The notes: generated from the sequence alone by a model not told the origin. A stretch of 7,864 nucleotides of DNA from Hyphomicrobiales bacterium (GCA_015654965.1 JAATGD010000162.1:1-7864), one strand, 5' to 3'. Numbered from the stretch's first letter, positions 1 through 6,528 are shown. Numbers and translations: made by a program.

Positions 1-276
1 TCTGTGATCGAAGCCATAACACTCATATTGCTTCTTTGCATCGCAGTACCGTTAAAGCATCTCAATGGGTTTCCTATGGCTGTCTCGGTCATGGGCCCCA
101 TCCACGGTATAGCCTTCGTCTACTATGCGTGGACCTTTATCCAAACGGTGGCGGGTGGTGACTACGACCGGTTCGAGGTCGTCCGGATGGTCGTCTCAGC
201 CTTCATTCCTTTTGGTGGCTTCCTAAACGATCGCGCGCTTGCACGACGCCAAGCTACCCTACAGTCTTCAATTTAA
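1..276 (+). CDS. DUF3817 family integral membrane protein, 5' partial
   Basis: Small inner-membrane protein of the DUF3817 family; the family's biochemical role is unknown. The visible 90 or so residues carry the family pattern: a first hydrophobic helix starting at IEAITLILLL, then a PLKHLNG turn, the motif VMGPIHGIAF leading into a second helix, and a third hydrophobic stretch around FIPFGGFLND near the C-terminus. The frame is open to base 1. A GTG at 4 could be a start, but family members usually have about ten more residues before the first helix, so the true start probably lies left of the window. The stop (TAA, 274-276) is nine bases before the next gene, and its final bases form part of that gene's ribosome binding site, which points to one transcript. 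The family call is from motif memory and fairly sure; the function is not known. Confidence 0.75.
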   Translation, partial: SVIEAITLILLLCIAVPLKHLNGFPMAVSVMGPIHGIAFVYYAWTFIQTVAGGDYDRFEVVRMVVSAFIPFGGFLNDRALARRQATLQSSI

Positions 277-285
277 GGAAACCCG

Positions 286-717
286 ATGGACTACCTTTGG
301 TTAAAAGCAATCCATGTTGCTGCGGCTATCATCTGGATTGGGGGCATGTTGACCGTTGCCATCACAACAACCGCTGTCAACGTTATGCCTGTAGACGTGT
401 CCGAGGCGCGCCGAGGTGCATTCTTTACGCGGATTCGTCGTTGGGATCGAAGGGTGACAACGCCTGCGATGCTGATGGTCTGGGCATTCGGGCTCGCGCT
501 AGCGGTCACTGGTCAATGGCTGTCACAGCCCTGGCTAATAGTCAAAATTGCCCTCGTCATTGTACTTTCCGGGATTCACGGCATGCTATCGGGCGGTCTG
601 AGACGTCTCACTCTTGAGCAGCAGTCACGCGGTATCGCCGCCATCCGGTTTGCTGCTGTCGGCATCATCTGCATCGTAATAGTCGTGGTCGGTCTTGTCG
701 TCATCAAGCCGTTCTAG
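286..717 (+). CDS. HemJ/CopD-like four-helix membrane protein
   Basis: A 143-residue protein with four likely membrane helices, at about residues 5-30, 58-77, 83-103 and 120-140. The layout resembles HemJ (UPF0093, protoporphyrinogen IX oxidase) and, more loosely, the CopD superfamily. Visible family-like points are KAIHVAA with His10 in helix 1, IWIGG just after it, TPAMLMVWAFGL in helix 2, WLIVK with Lys87 and IHG (His98) in helix 3, and a C-terminal IKPF. HemJ oxidises protoporphyrinogen IX in haem synthesis. Whether this paralogue does so is uncertain, since its loops are short and it is not in a haem gene cluster. Start ATG 286 is preceded by AAGGAA at 275-280, five bases away. It lies between the DUF3817 gene and the SDR with tiny gaps, so co-expression is likely. 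Automatic pipelines would probably name it CopD family protein. Confidence 0.75.
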   Translation: MDYLWLKAIHVAAAIIWIGGMLTVAITTTAVNVMPVDVSEARRGAFFTRIRRWDRRVTTPAMLMVWAFGLALAVTGQWLSQPWLIVKIALVIVLSGIHGMLSGGLRRLTLEQQSRGIAAIRFAAVGIICIVIVVVGLVVIKPF

Positions 718-722
718 CCATT

Positions 723-726
723 GGAG
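723..726 (+). promoter_or_regulatory. Ribosome binding site that fixes the SDR start
   Basis: GGAG lies six bases before ATG 733. An in-frame TTG at 721 has no such site upstream and overlaps this motif, so 733 is the preferred start of the dehydrogenase gene. Confidence 0.6.
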
Positions 727-732
727 TCGTCT

Positions 733-1494
733 ATGTTTTCTGGTCGAAATGAACCTCATGCATCGCAACGCACCATGCTATTGACGGGTGCAAGCCGAGG
801 TATTGGCCATGCAACCGTAAAGCTTTTTTATCAAAGAGGATGGCGGGTTCTAACTGTGTCGAGAGCTGCTTTCGCCGAGGATTGCCCATGGCCAGGAGGT
901 CGTGACAACCATATCCAGGCGGACTTGTCGCGGGCTGACAGCTATAAAACATTGGCAGCAGAAGTAAGTGAACGTCTTGGAGGAAGCGGTCTTTTTGCAA
1001 TTGTCAACAATGCGGCAATTTCCCCGAAGCTTGAAGGCGGCGTTCGCATGGGCGTCTCTGATACTTCATATGAGGACTGGCTGGCTGTCTTTAACGTCAA
1101 CTTATTTTCAGCGGCAGCATTATCCCGGCTTCTTTTGCCGGAACTCAAGGCGACGAACGGGGCAATTGTCAACGTGACATCGATCGCGGGCTCTCGGGTT
1201 CACCCATTTGCAGGTGTTGCATATGCCTGTTCGAAAGCAGCTTTAGCTGCGTTGACACGCGAGCAAGCTTCCGAATTTGCCCGTTACGGAATTCGAGTCA
1301 ATGCGATCGCTCCTGGAGAAATCGATACGTCGATACTCTCACCAGGCACGGAAAAAATAGTCGCCGACCAAATCCCCATGCATAGACTAGGTGATCCAAC
1401 GGAGATCGCCCGTGTAATCCTTTTCCTGTGCTCAGGTGAGGCGTCCTACGTCAACGGTGCGGAAATCAGTGTTAACGGCGGCCAGCATGTCTGA
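733..1494 (+). CDS. Classical SDR family NAD(P)-dependent oxidoreductase
   Basis: A 253-residue classical short-chain dehydrogenase/reductase with a Rossmann fold, probably cytosolic. The cofactor loop TGASRGIG is at residues 18-25. An Arg (VSRA, residue 44) follows the second strand, which usually favours NADP(H). NNAA is at 92-95, and the catalytic tetrad appears complete: Asn123 (NVNL), Ser150 (VTSIAG), Tyr164 and Lys168 (YACSK). The PG motif after the active site (AIAPGEID) and the C-terminal NGAEISVNGG are typical of FabG-like members. The length is normal for the family. The substrate cannot be read from the sequence. A sugar, a polyol, a ketoacyl group or a secondary alcohol are all possible. 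ATG 733 was chosen over TTG 721 because of its GGAG. The gene follows the HemJ-like gene by 15 bases and its stop overlaps a small ORF, so it is probably the third gene of an operon. Confidence 0.9.
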   Translation: MFSGRNEPHASQRTMLLTGASRGIGHATVKLFYQRGWRVLTVSRAAFAEDCPWPGGRDNHIQADLSRADSYKTLAAEVSERLGGSGLFAIVNNAAISPKLEGGVRMGVSDTSYEDWLAVFNVNLFSAAALSRLLLPELKATNGAIVNVTSIAGSRVHPFAGVAYACSKAALAALTREQASEFARYGIRVNAIAPGEIDTSILSPGTEKIVADQIPMHRLGDPTEIARVILFLCSGEASYVNGAEISVNGGQHV

Positions 1495-1633
1495 CCAGTC
1501 TGGATGGAGGTTTGATCATCCGATGAACCCGGGACTGGTGATTGCTGTGTACGCGACGATATGCTGGACGCTGTCTCTTCCGGTAACATTTTTTGGTGCA
1601 AATTCTTGGATTCTTTACGGGTGGCATAATTGA
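1487..1633 (+). CDS. Possible 48-residue membrane miniprotein overlapping the SDR stop
   Basis: An ORF of 48 codons whose ATG (1487) lies inside the last codons of the SDR, giving an eight-base overlap with the SDR stop, a layout typical of translational coupling. A hydrophobic segment runs from about PGLVIAVYATICW to LSLPVTFFG, long enough for one membrane helix, followed by a short aromatic tail ending in WHN. I do not recognise the family. No good Shine-Dalgarno sequence precedes the ATG; a second in-frame ATG is at 1523. The coding signal is weak because of the length, and the ORF could be chance. The coupling to a membrane-protein operon and the hydrophobic character are the only supports. 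Confidence 0.3.
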   Translation: MSDQSGWRFDHPMNPGLVIAVYATICWTLSLPVTFFGANSWILYGWHN

Positions 1634-1808
1634 TAATAAATATTTCGTCCAAAATTACAAAATATAATATAATTTAATTATAAATTCCAAAATGTATTAA
1701 ACATAAATAAGAATAGCATTGATGTGGTGTGTTAATCGAAACGTACTTTCAGTTATGGCGACCAGTATTGAGATGTATTGATCGGACGAAGCAGGAGGAG
1801 ACTGCATC
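1634..1808. promoter_or_regulatory. AT-rich intergenic region upstream of the LysR gene
   Basis: This gap probably holds the promoter of the LysR gene. The part 1631-1720 has only 13 G or C in 90 bases, far below the coding DNA on either side, with runs such as aatataatataatttaatta. Several TATAAT-like tracts are present, but no single -35/-10 pair stands out, so no promoter is called. LysR proteins often bind imperfect dyads upstream of their own gene. I see no convincing T-N11-A dyad here. No hairpin with a T-tract is evident to end the upstream operon. Confidence 0.4.
1793..1800 (+). promoter_or_regulatory. Strong ribosome binding site of the LysR gene
   Basis: AGGAGGAG lies eight bases before ATG 1809, an almost perfect anti-16S match that fixes the start of the regulator. 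Confidence 0.7.
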
Positions 1809-2729
1809 ATGGAAATCGAGTTGCGGCATTTACGATATTTCATGGCAGTTGCCGATCACGGTGGTATGAGAAGAGCAGCAGATGCATTGGGCGTTTTGCA
1901 CGGGACACTCAGCCACCGGCTGCGTGACCTGGAAGAAGAAGTCGGCGTTGCGCTTTTCTTTCGTTCCAACAAAGGGGTAAAGCTGACAAAAGCCGGTCAG
2001 GATTTTCTGCGGCGCATTCGCCGCGTCTTCAACGAAATGCAGGAAGCCTTCGATCAGGTCTATGCGGAAGGCGATGTGGAAACCGGAGAAGTCAGCATCG
2101 GCCTGTTTTCGTCACTGGCTTCGGGTTTCTTGCCGGAGCTCCTTTCCGAGTACAAGCATGAGAACCCCTCCATTCGGTTGAGATACAGTCAAGGCTCTGC
2201 TCTTTCGCATATCGGTGAAATCCGTTCCAATTCGATGGATGTGGCTTTCCTTGCCGGATATCAGGATATATTTGGCTGCCGGGTTGAACCGCTCTGGACA
2301 GAAGCCGTCTATGCAGCGTTGCCGGAAAACCATCCGCTTGCTCAATCGGACCAGACAGACAGCATCACGTGGCAGGATCTGGTGGGAAGCCATTTCCTGG
2401 TCAGCGAACTGGCAGCGGGTCGGGAAATGCATGATTACATTGCCGACCAGATGAAGCCATATGATCAGCATCCGGTGATCGAGCATTGCGATCTGCACCA
2501 TGATAATCTTCTGCCGCTGGTCGGACTTGGCAAGGGGATCGCCATTGCTGGCGAAGCATTCACTTCAATTGCATTTCCGGGCGTTGTTTATCGACGAATA
2601 GCTGACGCATCTGTTGAATTCAGCATGGTATGGAGCCCGGCAAATGAGAATCCAGCTCTTCGCCGCTTTCTGTTCAAGGCGAGGGCAATAGCAAAAGACC
2701 GGGAGCATGGGCAGGCGGCCAGCCGTTAA
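1809..2729 (+). CDS. LysR family transcriptional regulator
   Basis: A 306-residue LysR-type DNA-binding regulator of normal length. The N-terminal winged helix-turn-helix covers about residues 1-60: LRHLRYFMAVADHGG, then RRAADALGV, a recognition region (HGTLSHRLRDLEEEVG) and the wing LFFRSNKGVKLTKAGQ. The recognition stretch lacks the common SQPALS form. A substrate-binding domain follows from about residue 90 (GEVSIGLFSSLASGFLPEL) to VVYRRI near residue 265, which would bind a small-molecule inducer. From memory, the phrases SSLASGFLPEL, DVAFLAG, LWTEAVYAALP and WSPANENPALRR match a LysR subclass common on alphaproteobacterial mobile elements near relaxase genes; this is recall, not a search. 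The gene is co-directional with the SDR set across an AT-rich gap and converges on the RHH gene 59 bases away. Its target is unknown; candidates are its own promoter, the SDR operon or transfer genes. Confidence 0.92.
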   Translation: MEIELRHLRYFMAVADHGGMRRAADALGVLHGTLSHRLRDLEEEVGVALFFRSNKGVKLTKAGQDFLRRIRRVFNEMQEAFDQVYAEGDVETGEVSIGLFSSLASGFLPELLSEYKHENPSIRLRYSQGSALSHIGEIRSNSMDVAFLAGYQDIFGCRVEPLWTEAVYAALPENHPLAQSDQTDSITWQDLVGSHFLVSELAAGREMHDYIADQMKPYDQHPVIEHCDLHHDNLLPLVGLGKGIAIAGEAFTSIAFPGVVYRRIADASVEFSMVWSPANENPALRRFLFKARAIAKDREHGQAASR

Positions 2730-2788
2730 GTTTCTCGAAGGCATCTTGGCCTGCCAGCCTATAAACCAGTATTCCGCTGTAGGCGCTG

Positions 2789-3220
2789 TTAATTGATTTC
2801 CTTGTCAGGACCATTTCCAACCGGAACATCAATTGGGATTTCATCGAGAATGCTGCTCCCGCTTTGCAGTTTCCTACCCACTGCCTCGATAAGATGATCG
2901 AACCGCTCATTGCCTTTCGCACGGGCTGAGGCTTGAGCATCCGGTGGCAGTGGAGGCGTCACCGTCAGCCAGAAGCGGATGAAGAAGGCCAGTGTTTCGG
3001 TGGCGATGCCGATATTGCGTTCGAGCCGCTGTCCCTGTCGGGATATCCGGTCAAGACGCCTGGTGAAGGCCGCTTCCATCCGGTCAGGACCGTCGGGCGA
3101 CAGGAACGACGACACGGCTGCTTCAACGATTGCCGAGCGGGATAGTCCTTTTCGGGATGACAGATCATTGATCTTCACCACCAGTTCGGCGGGCAGTGTC
3201 AGGTTGAGCCGGGTGCGCAT
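2789..3220 (-). CDS. Ribbon-helix-helix (CopG-type) transfer accessory protein
   Basis: A 143-residue DNA-binding protein. Residues 1-42 form a ribbon-helix-helix domain: the strand MRTRLNLTLPAEL, then helices around VVKINDLSSRKG and LSRSAIVEAAVSSFLS. A charged, probably coiled stretch follows (AAFTRRLDRISRQGQRLER), then ETLAFFIRFWLTVTPPLPPD and an amphipathic tail. Proteins of this form lie next to DUF3363 relaxases in rhizobial and related elements, and are thought to bind near oriT, assist the relaxase or repress the operon; that role is inferred. The ATG at 3220 was chosen because the RHH strand begins there, with an AAGGAA about 13 bases upstream. In-frame ATGs at 3244 and 3340 would add 8 or 40 residues of unlike composition. 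The gene lies 135 bases downstream of the relaxase and converges with the LysR gene. Confidence 0.85.
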   Translation of the reverse strand: MRTRLNLTLPAELVVKINDLSSRKGLSRSAIVEAAVSSFLSPDGPDRMEAAFTRRLDRISRQGQRLERNIGIATETLAFFIRFWLTVTPPLPPDAQASARAKGNERFDHLIEAVGRKLQSGSSILDEIPIDVPVGNGPDKEIN

Positions 3221-3355
3221 GACGAAAACGCAGTTCCTTTGCATTTTGGCGATTGGTTTCCTGCGAACATGCAGTGATAGTTTTCGCGCGGGCAAGTCCT
3301 CTGGCATTGCCGTAAAGCAAACGGCGGTTATCGCGTGCAAAAAGGAAAGACATCA
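3221..3355. other. Relaxase-RHH intergenic spacer with short inverted repeats
   Basis: This 135-base spacer is the longest non-coding stretch of the transfer operon if the RHH start is at 3220. It holds several short inverted repeats: GCCGT at 3309-3313 with ACGGC at 3321-3325 (loop of seven), GGCAA at 3291-3295 with TTGCC at 3307-3311, and cgaaaac at 3223-3229 with gttttcg at 3280-3286. None has a T-tract, so a terminator is not supported. The repeats could be RHH-protein binding sites or part of an oriT, but all are short enough to be chance. Confidence 0.2.
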
Positions 3356-5170
3356 TTACAAGCCGAGTCCTCTGCTTCTTCCGATAGACCAGTCGATGCC
3401 GCCCGTATCTCGCATGACGCCGGTGATGTGCTGGCCGATCTTTTTGTCAACTTCCTTCGACCATGGCACGAGCCGGAAGCCGAGACCGCCATCTGGATCG
3501 ACGGTCTCGATCATGGCGAAGCGGCCGGAGGAAAGATCGAGACGCTGGCGGATGGTGCCGGAGACGTATTCTCCGGGTTTGGCCTTGTCGAGATGATTGA
3601 GGCCGGTTTCTGCGGCAAGGCGTTCGGCCACGGCGTCCAGTTCGCGTTCTCTTAGTGTTGCGAGCAGGTTGCGCTGGAGGATAATGCGCCGGCCCTGGCG
3701 GCGGGCAAGACCTTCATCGGCGAGGTGTTCCGCCCGTGCAGCCATGGCATTCCGAACTTCCGCGCCGAAACCTCTCTCGGCAAGCGGCATGGGGTCGGCC
3801 TCAACCAGACGATGATCCAGCCATGTAGCACCGGGTGCTGTGATCTGCTGTGACACATCCCGATCGGAACGGTTGGCGAGCGACAGCGTCGGTTTAGGAT
3901 CATCGGCATTGCCGAAACGCCGGACTTCGACAATGCCGCTGATGTCCATTGCGTGCTCAAAGACTTCCATTCCACGAAAACGAACATGATGTGCCCGACC
4001 GTCCGTGGCGTCGATCACGGCATAGGCTTCGCCGGTTAGTTCGTCGTGCAAGCCCTTTTCCACCAGCCTGCCAATGATCGGTGTGTCGGCTGACAGAGTG
4101 GCGGCGCTGTCGATGACGTAATCACCGATGCCGCGATCCTGTCCCTGTTCAGTGAAGGCTCGGTGCATCGTCTTGATGATATCGCCGCGCATTCCGAGAT
4201 CGCGCAGGGTCTTTTCCGCGTCGTGCTTCAAGGTCCATTCGCCGGGGTCTTCCGGTATGGCCAGCCCCATGTTTTCCAGCTTCTGCATCCGACGAATGAG
4301 CAGTCTTCGGAATTCAGGATCGTCGGGGCCTGTCATTCCCTGGTCGGGTCGAAGATCGACGTGGCCGGTCTCGTCCGCAAGACCACGAATGGCACCGTCG
4401 AGACGCGTCCAGCGGTCGGCATTGATCTCACGCTCAAGGGCGCTGGTGATCTCATGTTCGGGTTTCGGGCCGAGTTCGATGGAAACCAGGTCTTCTGCAC
4501 GTGAGCGCAGTCCGGCAGAGATATAGTCGCGGGCGATGACAAGATCCCTTCCGGCACCATCAACACCACGCACCATAAGATGCACGTGGGGATTGTCGGT
4601 ATTCCAGTGATCGACGGCGATCCAGTCTAGGTCCGTTCCAAGATCGGCTTCCATCTGTCTGGCGAGATCGCGGGTGAATGCACGCAGGTCTTCCATCTCA
4701 CCGGCATCCTCAGGAGAGACGATGAAGCGGAAATGATGCCTGACGTCGGAACAACGATCGGCGAAAGCAGAATGGTCGGCCCGATCCCCGTCGCGGTCGA
4801 ACATGGAAGCTGTTTCACCATCACGCGTGACGCCATCGCGGCGCAGATAGGAAAGATGGGCGGAAAGTGGTGCCGAGGAAAATGCCTTTCCGGTATGACG
4901 TACGATGCGGGCTTTGACCATGACGCGGCGGGAAGGGCTGAAGAGGCGCGATCTCCCAAAGGCGGTATGGCCACGGCCAAAAGTCGAGCGGCCTTTGTCG
5001 GCAGCAAAAGAACCCGGTCTGGAAGCAGAACCGGAAGACCGCGCGGGCAGGGGACCGGCACGATTGGCTGCCTTTAGCACGTGGGCGATGAATGTCTTCG
5101 GCCTGGCAGATGAACGTGTGGAGCGGATAAGGCCCGGACGAATGCGGAATTTGTCATCGTCGCTGGTCAT
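3356..5170 (-). CDS. Relaxase/mobilization nuclease with DUF3363 domain (VirD2-like)
   Basis: A 604-residue conjugative relaxase that should nick oriT, stay covalently bound to the 5' end and lead the strand into the recipient. After a basic, low-complexity N-terminus (residues 1-80, rich in Arg and Ser) comes the HUH-type core: HLSYLRRDGVTRDG (about 105-118, with Tyr109 the likely nicking residue), HHFRFIVSPEDA (145-156), and WIAVDHWNTDNPHVHLMVRG (183-202) with the metal-binding triad His188, His195 and His197. The C-terminal DUF3363 region ends in FRLVPWSKEVDKKIGQH and GIDWSIGRSRGLGL, the family's conserved tail. From memory, some relatives are longer by a segment of about 60 residues in the middle, between VEVRRFGN and TAPGATWLD; its absence here seems to be a known subtype. 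Start ATG 5170 has GGAGGGAA six bases upstream. The role is firm; the exact Tyr is inferred. Confidence 0.93.
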   Translation of the reverse strand: MTSDDDKFRIRPGLIRSTRSSARPKTFIAHVLKAANRAGPLPARSSGSASRPGSFAADKGRSTFGRGHTAFGRSRLFSPSRRVMVKARIVRHTGKAFSSAPLSAHLSYLRRDGVTRDGETASMFDRDGDRADHSAFADRCSDVRHHFRFIVSPEDAGEMEDLRAFTRDLARQMEADLGTDLDWIAVDHWNTDNPHVHLMVRGVDGAGRDLVIARDYISAGLRSRAEDLVSIELGPKPEHEITSALEREINADRWTRLDGAIRGLADETGHVDLRPDQGMTGPDDPEFRRLLIRRMQKLENMGLAIPEDPGEWTLKHDAEKTLRDLGMRGDIIKTMHRAFTEQGQDRGIGDYVIDSAATLSADTPIIGRLVEKGLHDELTGEAYAVIDATDGRAHHVRFRGMEVFEHAMDISGIVEVRRFGNADDPKPTLSLANRSDRDVSQQITAPGATWLDHRLVEADPMPLAERGFGAEVRNAMAARAEHLADEGLARRQGRRIILQRNLLATLRERELDAVAERLAAETGLNHLDKAKPGEYVSGTIRQRLDLSSGRFAMIETVDPDGGLGFRLVPWSKEVDKKIGQHITGVMRDTGGIDWSIGRSRGLGL

Positions 5171-5173
5171 CAG

Positions 5174-5419
5174 CTATTCCCTCCAGTCCACAATAATGCC
5201 CGTGCATACCAACCTGCTGAATTTCAAAGGCTTGCCGGAATTCATGCCCACGACCGACCGCCATGCAGAGCACAAATTGTTGACCGGCAAGGGAAAACGG
5301 ATTTGCTGCGCATGCGCTTTTATCTTGCGTGTCCTCCCCTGACATTCCCGCCGATCCTCCCATCGCACTCCACGCTGCGAAATAGCCCGCCACGGTGCGA
5401 TTGATGGGAAGCATGTCAT
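5174..5419 (-). CDS. Candidate 81-residue ORF between transglycosylase and relaxase
   Basis: An unrecognised ORF that fits the gap exactly. Its ATG (5419) overlaps the transglycosylase stop as ATGA, a GGAG (5427-5430) lies seven bases upstream, and its TAG (5174-5176) comes three bases before the relaxase ATG. The product would be basic, with several Arg and Trp residues (for example WRAISQRGVRWEDRR near residue 9) and no membrane helix; its C-terminal end is GIIVDWRE. Operon geometry and the ribosome binding site support it. Against it, the amino-acid make-up is not clearly protein-like, third positions show no strong GC bias, and another frame (5154-5414) is also open. It could be a small transfer accessory protein, or simply a spacer with a lucky open frame. 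Confidence 0.35.
   Translation of the reverse strand: MTCFPSIAPWRAISQRGVRWEDRRECQGRTRKIKAHAQQIRFPLPVNNLCSAWRSVVGMNSGKPLKFSRLVCTGIIVDWRE
5177..5184 (-). promoter_or_regulatory. Ribosome binding site of the relaxase gene
   Basis: On the minus strand GGAGGGAA lies six bases before the relaxase ATG at 5170, a strong signal that sets this start and overlaps the final codons of the candidate 81-residue ORF, which would couple their translation. Confidence 0.65.
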
Positions 5420-6528
5420 TCTACAACTCCATGACGGGGCCTGGGAATGAACAGGCCATCGGACGGCGGTGCGAGCGCCGAAAGATCGGTGATCGTGCTG
5501 GAGTTGGATGGACGGTAGGAAGGATGATCGTCTGCCGATTGTTTGTCGCCGGATGTAACTGTTGTACGGGCTATGAAGATCGCAGAATGCGCTGCCGACG
5601 TACGATTTACGTCAAGAGAATTGCTGTTTGTTGTTACTGCGAAGATCACGTTGGCAGCAGGTTCTTCATCAATCAGTTGACGCCTCGTTGGCGGTGAAAG
5701 TGCAGAATTCATGTCAATCATTGGTATGATCTTTGCCAAGTACGCGCGCGTTTCGGCGGGCAATGGATCACCGGTGATAAGATGCTTTTCGTATCTGCCG
5801 GGACCGGCATTGTAGGCTGCGAGGAAGCCCGAAGAACCGTAGAGATCGTGCAGTTCGGAAAGATAGGCCGCGCCCGCCAGAATGTTTTCGCGAGGATCAT
5901 AGGGGTCACCGCCAAGTCCGTGTCGGTTGCGCAATTCCTCCCATGTGGCAGGCATGATCTGCATCAAGCCCATTGCACCGACGCGAGAAAGCGCGTGCGG
6001 ATTGCCGTCACTTTCGGCGATAATAACGGCGCGTATCCATCGCTCAGGAATGGCGAAACGGTGGGAGGCTTCTGCGATATGTTCTGCCCATAGATTGGTA
6101 ATAGGCGTGCCCACTGATGAACGGGCAAACGGAAGCTTCTGTGTAGATGAAACGGCAATGGCGCTGCTACTCGGGGTGCCGATATCGCGTTCGTCGGCGA
6201 TCGCAGCGGCAGGCAGGATAATGGCTATCACGCATGCGCAAAGCAATGTCATGATTGTCGGAATGGCCGCGTATAGGCCGCCGCTTCGATTGCCCATCAT
6301 CCTGCCATCTTGCTCGCTGTGGTCAAGGGCAAGGCTTCGCCGGCGGCACACATTTTCCAGACGGGAAACACTGAAGCTTGAGTTCGCTTGCTGGAAAACA
6401 CGCCGCCGCCCTTGACCTTCGCGGCGCGCGTCGGCCGCCTGATAGGCGATCGGGTCTAGGGGAGTGACCGGCGCATGATCGATCCAGGGGAGTGCGCTGA
6501 ACGATAAGCAGGAACGATTGCGGGGCAT
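5416..6528 (-). CDS. Lytic transglycosylase (SLT domain) of the transfer module
   Basis: A periplasmic murein-cleaving enzyme that would open peptidoglycan for the conjugation channel, like VirB1. Numbered from the inner ATG at 6300, a signal-type hydrophobic segment spans about residues 10-35 and ends in AAAIADERD. The SLT (family 1) domain spans about 72-190, with catalytic Glu96 in IIAESDGNP, then GAMGLMQIMPATW (108-120), NILAGAAYL and the AYNAGPGRY motif (162-170). The C-terminal 100 residues are Ser/Thr-rich and unlike the domain. The start is open to choice: ATG 6528 lies four bases after the DUF736 stop with GAGG nine bases upstream, and gives 370 residues with a 76-residue cytoplasmic leader; ATG 6300 gives 294 residues and a normal signal peptide but has a weak ribosome site. 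I favour 6528 on operon geometry. The family call is firm. Confidence 0.85.
   Translation of the reverse strand: MPRNRSCLSFSALPWIDHAPVTPLDPIAYQAADARREGQGRRRVFQQANSSFSVSRLENVCRRRSLALDHSEQDGRMMGNRSGGLYAAIPTIMTLLCACVIAIILPAAAIADERDIGTPSSSAIAVSSTQKLPFARSSVGTPITNLWAEHIAEASHRFAIPERWIRAVIIAESDGNPHALSRVGAMGLMQIMPATWEELRNRHGLGGDPYDPRENILAGAAYLSELHDLYGSSGFLAAYNAGPGRYEKHLITGDPLPAETRAYLAKIIPMIDMNSALSPPTRRQLIDEEPAANVIFAVTTNSNSLDVNRTSAAHSAIFIARTTVTSGDKQSADDHPSYRPSNSSTITDLSALAPPSDGLFIPRPRHGVVE

Noticed and set aside
721..732. TTG start for the SDR, four codons earlier
   Set aside because: It has no ribosome binding site of its own and overlaps the GGAG serving ATG 733.
2730..2788. Bidirectional terminator between LysR and RHH genes
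   Set aside because: Only a three-base stem around ggcctgccagcc was seen, with no T-tract, so no terminator can be supported.
3221..3340. Longer RHH protein starting at 3340
   Set aside because: The added 40 residues look unlike the family, and the RHH strand begins right at the ATG at 3220. It cannot be excluded without alignment.
4128..4526. Plus-strand ORFs of 113-132 codons inside the relaxase
   Set aside because: They are antisense shadows of the relaxase, rich in Ser and Arg, with no recognisable domain.
5154..5414. 86-codon minus-strand ORF in the transglycosylase-relaxase gap
   Set aside because: It overlaps the relaxase start by 17 bases, and the ORF at 5174-5419 has the better ribosome site and exact gap fit. 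It remains the alternative frame if conservation says so.
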